Source of the DNA: Macrostomum hystrix
Taxonomy: Eukaryota > Platyhelminthes > Macrostomidae
Reading direction: 5' to 3'
Assembly (NCBI GenBank): GCA_950097015.1
Contig: CATNEN010000038.1
Coordinates: forward strand, 10,283,501 to 10,347,500
Length of the DNA stretch: 64,000 nucleotides
Shown here: positions 55,536 through 64,000 of the stretch, one piece after another
How positions within the stretch are numbered: position 1 is the first letter of the stretch
Layout: every line of letters starts with the position of its first letter
Made by a program: the position numbers and the translations under genes
Notes under the pieces: model-generated
Told to the model about the DNA's origin: nothing
What the model saw: only the letters and a program-made list of their open reading frames with translations
The model's database searches: none

Positions 55536-55891
55536 TCAATAGTGGCCACCGCCGAAGCTCCCGCCGCCGGCGCTGCCACCGCCGCGGCTGCCGCTGTAGA
55601 ACACCTCCTGATAGACGGTGGCTCCGCATTGCTGCATGGCGGAGGCATCAGCTGGATGCTGGCCAATGGGATTGTAGGGCGCGTCAAAATTTGGGAAGCC
55701 GTCGGCATTGTAACCAGGCGGTGGCATTGAAGTTGGCATCGGGGAGGCCGCGGCAGTCTCGGACGGTGGCAGAGGCATTGAGTTCAGCTTCTCGATGACA
55801 CTCTCAATCATGACGGAGTTCTCCTTGTGCATGCCGTCAACGCTGAGCAGGGCGGTGAAGACTGTCGACAGTTCAAGCAGGCGCTTAACGG
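55536..55891 (-). CDS. Nuclear receptor gene, last exon
   Basis: Acceptor AATTCCGCAG, phase 1, stop TGA 55536-55538, 117 codons. Helix 10-11 ([29 protein letters not shown]) is followed by a disordered tail rich in Pro, Ser and Gly, ending [15 protein letters not shown]. Confidence 0.7.
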
Positions 55892-58800
55892 CTGCGGAAT
55901 TCGATGCGGATTTCTGGGTGTTTCTAAGAAACTCAAACCGAAACCACCGCTTTCCAATGCGGATTTCTGGGTGTTTCTAAGAAACTCAAACCGAAACCAC
56001 CGCTTTCCGATGCGGATTTCTGGGTGTTTCTAACAAACTCAAACCGAAACCACCGCTTTCCAATGCGGATTTCTGGGTGTTTCTAACAAACTCAAACCGA
56101 AACCACCGCTTTCCAATGCGGATTTCTGGGTGTTTCTAACAAACTCAAACCGAAACCACCGCTTTCCAATGCGGATTTCTGGGTGTTTCTAACAAACTCA
56201 AACCGAAACCACCGCTTTCCAATGCGGATTTCTGGGTGTTTCTAAGAAACTCAAACCGAAACCACCGCTTTCCAATGCGGATTTCTGGGTGTTTCTAAGA
56301 AACTCAAACCGAAACCACCGCTTTCCAATGCGGATTTCTGGGTGTTTCTAACAAACTCAAACCGAAACCACCGCTTTCCAATGCGGATTTCTGGGTGTTT
56401 CTAACAAACTCAAACCGAAACCACCGCTTTCCGATGCGGATTTCTGGGTGTTTCTAACAAACTCAAACCGAAACCACCGCTTTCCAATGCGGATTTCTGG
56501 GTGTTTCTAACAAACTCAAACCGAAACCACCGCTTTCCAAATCTCTACTTAAACCAAAAGTTTAGAATAGGGAAATTGAATAAAAGGAAAGGATTTTAAT
56601 TGGTAGGAAAATACTTAGTAATGGCTGTCCATGGTAAATCGGCGGGTGTAACAATGTAAGCAAAAAGTAGACAGGCAGAACAGACTAACCAGCTAGTCGA
56701 ACAGTGAGATTCAGCCAAGGATCGGAGGCCACCATGTCGGTAGTCCAGCCGCGCATTGCGATTTCCTCCGAGCGCAGGTAGATCCAAAACAGGCCTATGA
56801 CAGCCGAATGAACGCTGATCACAGAGCCAAGGTCTTCGAACATGCTCTCAGGGTATTGGATGCCGATGTCTGCTTGGGATTGGGGAAAATGAGCTCAAAC
56901 GTAAAGCTGAAGTGAAAATTAACAGATGGGAGGATGGGGTGGGTGACAGCAGACACCCTGGAGAATCGGAGGATGGGGTGGGTGACAGCAGACACCCTGG
57001 AGAATCAGATAATGGGGTGGGTGACAGCAGACACCCTGGAGAATCAGATGATGGGGTGGGTGACAGCAGACACCCTGGAGAATCAGATAATGGGGTGGGT
57101 GACAGCAGACACGCTGGAGAATCGGAGGATGGGGTGGGTGACAGCAGACACCCTGGAGAATCGGAGGATGGGGTGGGTGACAGCAGACACGCTGGAGAAT
57201 CGGAGGATGGGGTGGGTGACAGCAGACACGCTGGAGAATCGGAGGATGGGGTGGGTGACAGCAGACACCCTGGAGAATCAGAGGATGGGGTGGGTGACAG
57301 CAGACACCCTGGAGAATCGGAGGATGGGGTGGGTGACAGCAGACACGCTGGAGAATCGGAGGATAGGGTGGGTGACAGCAGACACCCTGGAGAATCAGAG
57401 GATGGGGTGGGTGACAGCAGACACCCTGTAGAATCAGATAATGGGGTGGGTGACAGCAGACACCCTGGAGAATCAGATAATGGGGTGGGTGACAGCAGAC
57501 ACCCTGGAGAATCAGATGATGGGGTGGGTGACAGCAGACACCCTGGAGAATCAGATAATGGGGTGGGTGACAGCAGACACGCTGGAGAATCGGAGGATGG
57601 GGTGGGTGACAGCAGACACCCTGGAGAATCGGAGGATGGGGTGGGTGACAGCAGACACGCTGGAGAATCGGAGGATGGGGTGGGTGACAGCAGACACGCT
57701 GGAGAATCGGAGGATGGGGTGGGTGACAGCAGACACCCTGGAGAATCAGAGGATGGGGTGGGTGACAGCAGACACACTGGAGAATCGGAGGATGGGGTGG
57801 GTGACAGCAGACACGCTGGAGAATCGGAGGATGGGGTGGGTGACAGCAGACACCCTGGAGAATCAGAGGATGGGGTGGGTGACAGCAGACACACTGGAGA
57901 ATCGGAGGATAGGGTGGGTGACAGCAGACACCCTGGAGAATCAGATAATGGGGTGGGTGACAGCAGACACCCTGGAGAATCGGAGGATGGGGTGGGTGAC
58001 AGCAGACACCCTGGAGAATCGGAGGATGGGGTGGGTGACAGCAGACACGCTGGAGAATCGGAGGATGGGGTGGGCGACAGCAGACACCCTGGAGAATCAG
58101 AGGATGGGGTGGGTGACAGCAGACACCCTGGAGAATCGGAGGATGGGGTGGGTGACAGCAGACACCCTGGAGAATCAGATAATGGGGTGGGTGACAGCAG
58201 ACACCCTGGAGAATCGGAGGATGGGGTGGGTGACAGCAGACACCCTGGAGAATCGGAGGATGGGGTGGGTGACAGCAGACACCCTGGAGAATCAGAGGAT
58301 GGGGTGGGTGACAGCAGACACCCTGGAGAATCAGAGGATGGGGTGGGTGACAGCAGATACCCTGGAGAATCGGAGGATGGGGTGGGTGACAGCAGACACC
58401 CTGGAGAATCAGATAATGGGGTGGGTGACAGCAGACACCCTGGAGAATCAGAGGATGGGGTGGGTGACAGCAGACACCCTGGAGAATCAGAGGATGGGGT
58501 GGGTGACAGCAGATACCCTGGAGAATCGGAGGATGGGGTGGGTGACAGCAGACACGCTGGAGAATCGGAGGATGGGGTGGGTGACAGCAGACACGCTGGA
58601 GAATCGGAGGATGGGGTGGGTGACAGCAGATACCCTGGAGAATCGGAGGATGGGGTGGGTGACAGCAGACACGCTGGAGAATCGGAGGATGGGGTGGGTG
58701 ACAGCAGACACGCTGGAGAATCGGAGGATGGGGTAGGTGACAGCAGACACCCTGGAGAATCGGAGGATGGGGTGGGTGACAGCAGACACGCTGGAGAATC

Positions 58801-61800
58801 GGAGGATGGGGTGGGTGACAGCAGACACGCTGGAGAATCGGAGGATGGGGTGGGTGACAGCAGACACGCTGGAGAATCGGAGGATGGGGTGGGTGACAGC
58901 AGACACCCTGGAGAATCGGAGGATGGGGTGGGGACTAGCCTGCGCATGTCATACTGAGAAAAGGCAGGCCATGAAATCATCCTTATTTCACAGCAACGCC
59001 CAATTAGACTAATTTGTTTCTGCAACAGATACTAATGCGATAACAACAATGCTTTAGCTTGAAAGTCGCTGGCATGACTGCTGTAGGACATATATATTCA
59101 ATCAGGAAATTATTCCTAGCTTAAAGACCGAAATTCCTTTTGCTTTGCAATAGGTAAGAAAAAATTGATCTCCCTGATATTCTCCCTGATTGCATCCAAA
59201 CAGGTAAAACATTCTGTTTTAAAAAATGACGAATTCCAATCGACAAACAAAATCAGACAAGCTACAGCTTCATCGCGATACAAAGCGAACACTTTTTAAA
59301 TAAAAAAAATGAATTGAACAGCTACACAACCTGAATAGCAGGTGCGCCGTGTTCTCAGTCAAACAAAAAACAGTGACAATAGTACAGCCAGTCACGCAAC
59401 TGAATCTATACGCTATTTAATTTCATTGTGAATGCGCTGATAGGAATGATTTTTTTCTGCTTCAGAAATCTGTGTTTAAAAAAAGCATGTTTCTATATCA
59501 AACCCTAAAGCAGTGCCTCAGAAACCTGGCTACCTGCTTCCTGCTACCTCATTCCAAAGGCATTTATTCAGTCATTCACTGCCTCATCCCCAGTTCTTAA
59601 GAGCCTCACCGAACTGTATAAGAATGCCTCAAACCCCAGTCCTTCAGCGCCTCATTCCCAGTCCTTCAGTGCCTCATCCCCAGTCCTTCACTGCCTCATC
59701 CCCAGTTCTTAAGAGCCTAACCGAACTGTATATGACTGCCTCATCCTCAGTTCTTAAGAGCCTAACCGAACTGTATATGACTGCCTCATCCTCAGTTCTT
59801 AAGAGCCTAACCGAACTGTATATGACTGCCTCATCCTCAGTTCTTAAGAGCCTCACCGAACTGTATATGACTGCCTCATCCTCAGTTCTTAAGAGCCTCA
59901 CCGAACTGTATATGACTGCCTCATCCCCAGTTCTTAAGAGCCTAACCGAACTGTATATGACTGCCTCATCCTCAGTTCTTAAGAGCCTCACCGAACTGTA
60001 TATGACTGCCTCATCCTCAGTTCTTAAGAGCCTAACCGAACTGTATATGACTGCCTCATCCTCAGTTCTTAAGAGCCTAACCGAACTGTATATGACTGCC
60101 TCATCCTCAGTTCTTAAGAGCCTCACCGAACTGTATATGACTGCCTCATCCTCAGTTCTTAAGAGCCTCACCGAACTGTATATGACTGCCTCATCCTCAG
60201 TTCTTAAGAGCCTCACCGAACTGTATATGACCGCCTCATTCCCAGTCCTTCAGTGCCTCACCGAACTGTATATGACCGCCTCATTCCCAGTCCTTCAGTG
60301 CCTCAACAACCAGTCCTTGAGCGCCTCATTCCCAGTCCTTCGTGCCTCAACAACCAGTCCTTCAGTGCCTCATCCCCAGTCCTTCAGTGCCTCATCCCCA
60401 GTCCTTCAGTGCCTCAACCACCAGTCCTTCAGTGCCTCAACCCCAATCCTTCAGTGCCTCATCCCTAGTCCTTCAGTGCCTCAACCCCAGTCCTTCAGTG
60501 CCTCAACCACCAGTCCTTCAGTGCCTCAACCCCAATCCTTCAGTGCCTCATCCCCAGTCCTTCAGTGCTTCAACCACCAGTCCTTCAGTGCTCCAACCAC
60601 CAGTCCTTCAGTGCCTCAACCCCAATCCTTCAGTGCCTCATCCCCAGTCCTTCAGTGCCTCAACCACCAGTCCTTCAGTGCCTCAACCCCAATCCTTCAG
60701 TGCCTCATACCCAGTCCTTCAGTGCTTCAACCACCAGTCCTTCAGTGCCTCAACCACCAGTCCTTCAGTGCCTCAACCACCAGTCCTTCAGTGCCTCAAC
60801 CACCAGTCCTTCAGTGCCTCAACCCCAATCCTTCAGTGCCTCATCCCCAGTCCTTCAGTGCCTCAACCACCAGTCCTTCAGTGCCTCAACCCCAATCCTT
60901 CAGTGCCTCATCCCCAGTCCTTCAGTGCTTCAACCACCAGTCCTTCAGTGCCTCAACCACCAGTCCTTCAGTGCCTCAACCCCAATCCTTCAGTGCCTCA
61001 TCCCCAGTCCTTCAGTGCCTCAACCACCAGTCCTTCAGTGCCTCAACCCCAATCCTTCAGTGCCTCATCCCCAGTCCTTCAGTGCTTCAACCACCAGTCC
61101 TTCAGTGCCTCAACCACCAGTCCTTCAGTGCCTCAACCCCAATCCTTCAGTGCCTCATCCCCAGTCCTTCAGTGCCTCAACCACCAGTCCTTCAGTGCCT
61201 CAACCCCAATCCTTCAGTGCCTCATCCCCAGTCCTTCAGTGCTTCAACCACCAGTCCTTCAGTGCTCCAACCACCAGTCCTTCAGTGCCTCAACCCCAAT
61301 CCTTCAGTGCCTCATCCCCAGTCCTTCAGTGCCTCAACCACCAGTCCTTCAGTGCCTCAACCCCAATCCTTCAGTGCCTCATCCCCAGTCCTTCAGTGCT
61401 TCAACCACCAGTCCTTCAGTGCTCCAACCACCAGTCCTTCAGTGCCTCAACCCCAATCCTTCAGTGCCTCAACCACCAGTCCTTCAGTGCCTCAACCACC
61501 AGTCCTTCAGTGCCTCAACCCCCAGTCCTTCGTGCCTCAACCACCAGTCCTTCGTGCCTCAACCACCAGTCCTTCGTGCCTCAACCACCAGTCCTTCAGT
61601 GCATCAATCCCCAATGCTGCGAAACATCCATTGAAACTAAAATACACAGACAATCTACTTTTAGAATCCCACTGCTTTGCCAATGGAAACATCTTGTCAT
61701 TGGTGTAGGCAGTCAGCAGTGAGCCAAAAGAGATATTTAAAACTAAATAGAGAAGTGAACTACATTAAAGTGCTGTGCAGAACTATAAGGAGCATATTGG

Positions 61801-64000
61801 AAAGTACAAATTAAACAATCAAGCGGTAGTACTTACACGGAGATGTCAAACAGAAGGCCGACAGGAAAGCCAGCTCGTTCTCATCGATTCGCAATGAGTC
61901 CCACTTGCGCGACACGTCAAAAAATTTAACAAACAGGTGCGACAGCATTGGATGCTTCGCCGATTGCAGGAACCGCCTAACAATAGCAATGTGAATATTT
62001 GAATCCCGCTTAGTTCAGCTTCTGTGTAAGTAGCAGATCTAGTGTCTATTCTAAACTGGCACAAATTGTCAATCATAAGTCTGTGAAGCGATCAGGATAT
62101 ACATGTAAACGAATACTCTAACACTGAAGTCCAATGAACTGTGACGACAGGCATCCATATCACTGGCAGAGCCCCATTGTTCAGACAGCTCACCATGTGA
62201 TCTGTTGGTAAGGGGCATGCAGAAAAACTGACTAGGGAATAATAGAATTACTGCTTATTTCTCACATTCTCTTACTAGTATTTACCTTGTAATCGACTAT
62301 TTATCCGTGTCTAACACACCATTCTATCCGTGTCAAACACACCATTATATCCGAGTCTAACACACCATCAATCCATCATGTCTAACACACCATTCTATCC
62401 GAGTCTAACACACCATTCTATCAGTGTCTAACACACCATTCTATCATTGTCTAACACACCATTCTATCCGTGTCTAACACACCATCAATCCATCATGTCT
62501 TACACACCATTCTATCCGTGTCTAACACACCATCAATCCATCATGTCTTACACACCATTCTATCCGTGTCTAACACACCATCAATCCATCATGTCTTACA
62601 CACCATTCTATCCGTGTCTAACACACCATCAATCCATCATGTCTTACACACCATTCTATCCGTGTCTAACACACCATTCTATCTGAGTCTTACAGACCAT
62701 TCTATCCGTGTCTTACACACCATTCTATCTGAGTCTTACAGACCATTCTATCCGTGTCTTACACACCATTCTATCTGTGTCTTACACACCATTCTATCCG
62801 TGTCTTACACACCATTCTATCTGAGTTTTACACACCATTCTATCTGTGTCTTACACACCATTCTATCTGTGTCTTACACACTATAATCTCTGTTTATGCT
62901 CACCTGGTGAGACGGAATTTCATAGTGGGGTCGATGATGTAATCCTGCTGGCTCTGAACCAAAGAAGCGCAGAACCTCATGGCCACTAGTTTGAAGCAAT
63001 GCTGTATAATTAGCCGCTTCTTATCTGCGTCAACAATGGCGTCAGAGCAGCTGGACACTGAGACTCTGTCCCGATCAGTTTGCACCAGCTGATGCTGATG
63101 CTGTGATGGCAACGAAGACGTGCTACCGAATATATTGCGAGTAAAAGCCACAATGCGAAGCATCAGCTGTGGTATGTAGTCTACCAGGGTGCCAACCACT
63201 GCAGCCTCGTCACGTTCAGTCGGCTCGTACAGCTGGGAACAGAAAAATAACAAATTTTGGTAAATGAGGAAGGATAGGGAAGAATGAAGCGTTAAGAGGA
63301 AGGGTTGGAAATGAATGAGGAAGGATTGGAAATGAATAAGGAAGGATTGGAAATGAATGGGAAGGATTGGAAATGAATGAGGAAGGATTGGAAATGAATG
63401 AGGAAGGATTGGAAATGAATGAGGAAGGATTGGAATGAATGAGGAAGGATTGGAAATGAATGAGGAAGGATTGGAATGAATGAGGAAGGATTGGAATTGA
63501 ATGAGGAAGGATTGGAAATGAATGAGGAAGGATTGGAAATGAATGAGGAAGGATTGGAAATGAATGAGGAAGGATTGGAAATGAATGAGGAAGGATTGGA
63601 ATGAATGAGGAAGGATTGGAATGAATGAGGAAGGATTGGAATGAATGTGGAAGGATTGGGAAAATGGAAAAGATTTGGAAATGATTGGGGAAGGATTGTA
63701 AATGTATGGGAATGGATTGGAACTAATTTCCGATTAGTCGGGAAGGTAGGAAACAATATTGTAATCTAAAACTCCGGTACTAAAGAAAAAACAAAGAACG
63801 GAAATGAACCAGCATGATCGTGAAAGACTAATTCACATCGCAGCCAAAGACAGACTGACTGAATCCGAGTCTCAAGGCATCAGTTATCAAAGCTAGAGAC
63901 GTTCTTTGACCACGCCCCAATGCTGGCACGACTCATTGCGAGCAAACAGAGAGCGGATGTAGAATAAGAGGGCCGTGTGGGGAAGCATCACGCGATTAGC
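55536..64000 (-). CDS. Nuclear receptor, ligand-binding domain and C-terminus (gene model, partial)
   Basis: Minus-strand exons: 63914 to beyond the edge, 62904-63232, 61837-61976, 56690-56869, 55536-55891. All joins are phase-consistent. Helix 3 is [14 protein letters not shown]; after a 30-residue Gln/Ser insert comes the helix 4-5 signature [20 protein letters not shown]. Helices 7-8 give [20 protein letters not shown] and LSAFCLTSP, the clearest match to nuclear receptors of the NR1 type. Then [18 protein letters not shown] (helix 9) and [17 protein letters not shown] (helices 10-11). A Pro/Gly-rich tail of about 70 residues follows, with no obvious AF-2 motif. The DNA-binding domain lies outside the window. 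Likely a ligand-regulated or orphan transcription factor; subfamily uncertain. Confidence 0.7.
55900..56545. repeat. 53-bp intronic minisatellite, 12 copies
   Basis: Units TTTCCAATGCGGATTTCTGG plus GTGTTTCTAAGAAACTCAAA and CCGAAACCACCGC. Read on the minus strand, each unit holds TTTGAGTTTCTTAG, a good splice acceptor look-alike. The array begins about 10 bp from the true acceptor of the last receptor exon. Confidence 0.96.
56690..56869 (-). CDS. Nuclear receptor gene, helix 9 exon
   Basis: Acceptor CCCAAGCAG, donor G|GTTAGT, phase 1 to 1, 60 codons, [20 protein letters not shown] and on. Its start lies only about 45 bp from the 39-bp array. Confidence 0.68.
56915..58940. repeat. 39-bp intronic minisatellite, about 52 copies
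   Basis: Units GGAGGATGGGGTGGGTGACA plus GCAGACACCCTGGAGAATC. Because 39 is divisible by three, frames of 681 (plus) and 725 (minus) codons stay open. A block from about 56990 recurs from about 57465 with the same order of variants (AGATAATGG, AGATGATGG, ACGCTGG), showing duplication of about 470 bp. Confidence 0.97.
58940..59569. other. Unique intronic spacer
   Basis: AT-rich; no coding signal. Confidence 0.35.
59570..61615. repeat. Compound intronic array (45-bp then 21-bp units)
   Basis: From about 59690 to 60235 there are twelve 45-bp units (CAGTTCTTAAGAGCCTAACC plus GAACTGTATATGACTGCCTC and ATCCT). From 60236 to 61610 the unit is about 21 bp, CAGTCCTTCAGTGCCTCAAC with CC or AACC and ATCC variants. 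The two grade into each other through shared GCCTCA. Frames open for over 700 codons on the plus strand are products of periodicity. Confidence 0.95.
61837..61976 (-). CDS. Nuclear receptor gene, helix 7-8 exon
   Basis: Acceptor GCTATTGTTAG, donor T|GTAAGT, phase 2 to 1. Encodes [20 protein letters not shown] and [15 protein letters not shown], the strongest family evidence. Confidence 0.75.
62310..62885. repeat. ~21-bp intronic minisatellite (receptor)
   Basis: Units of ACACACCATTCTATCCGTGT plus CTA/CTT, with a longer variant carrying CATCAATCCATCATG. Ends about 20 bp from the donor of exon 62904-63232. Confidence 0.93.
62904..63232 (-). CDS. Nuclear receptor gene, helix 3-5 exon
   Basis: Acceptor CTGTTCCCAG, donor AG|GTGAGC, phase 0 to 2, 109 codons. 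Includes helix 3, an unusual insert ([20 protein letters not shown]) and helices 4-5 with [12 protein letters not shown]. Confidence 0.72.
63290..63735. repeat. ~18-bp intronic minisatellite (receptor)
   Basis: About 23 units of GAATGAGGAAGGATTGGAAAT type. In the intron between the edge exon and 62904-63232. Confidence 0.93.
63914..64000 (-). CDS. Nuclear receptor gene, upstream exon (cut by window edge)
   Basis: The minus strand reads [20 protein letters not shown] to a weak donor GGC|GTGGTC, phase 0. It runs off the window. The donor is non-consensus, so this exon is less sure than the others. Confidence 0.45.

Noticed and set aside
59513-61708. 731-codon plus-strand frame
   Set aside because: It is made almost wholly of 45-bp and 21-bp satellite units and lies in an intron of the receptor gene on the other strand.

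Overview
This is a 64-kb piece of an invertebrate animal genome. It is AT-rich, has spliced genes with GT..AG introns and GC-richer exons, and carries no bacterial-type features. The nuclear-receptor ligand-binding domain and the CLIC-type gene point to a metazoan. tRNA-derived SINEs, KDZ, CACTA-like, mariner, hAT-like, Mutator-like and Helitron DNA would fit a repeat-rich lophotrochozoan or flatworm, but the sequence does not settle the taxon. Roughly a third of the window is tandem minisatellite DNA.

Layout. 0-5.6 kb: two related arrays built on a GCAGACACTGAAGGAC core, an 87-bp repeat, a SINE and a 30-bp array. 5.6-18.9 kb (minus): a spliced gene of unknown function with nine supported exons, whose introns hold large minisatellites (37-bp, 30-bp, 20-bp and others). 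19.2-22.3 kb: a hAT-like MITE, a truncated Helitron helicase next to a Helitron 3' end, and a tandemly duplicated tRNA-like repeat. 23.8-26.2 kb: gene fragments (NHL-like, methyltransferase-like) and a dead mariner. 26.9-30.2 kb: a decayed KDZ transposase ending in a 60-bp satellite and a terminal repeat. 31.6-40.8 kb: an 82-bp satellite interrupted by an intact-looking 6,168-bp CACTA-like DNA transposon with two genes, perfect 20-bp terminal inverted repeats and a 3-bp target duplication. 41.4-43.3 kb: rearranged methyltransferase pieces and a SINE. 44.4-45.3 kb (minus): the last two exons of a CLIC/EXC-4 gene. 45.7-48.3 kb: a second KDZ-type end with the same terminal repeat and satellite, plus a spliced accessory gene. 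49.0-49.5 kb: a Mutator-like MITE. 51.6-52.2 kb: a short non-autonomous Helitron. 52.2-54.2 kb: two arrays. 55.5 kb to the right edge (minus): the 3' five exons of a nuclear receptor, each intron carrying its own minisatellite.

How it fits together. Three host genes all read on the minus strand: the unknown gene, CLIC and the nuclear receptor. Their exon phases agree at nearly every junction, which is the main support for the models. Most of their introns contain a private tandem array starting close to a splice site. The mobile elements are mostly decayed, except the CACTA-like element: its transposase frame is open for 706 codons and its five-exon partner gene is fully phase-consistent, so it is the most interesting system here. 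All function calls come from reading motifs by eye; no database search was run.
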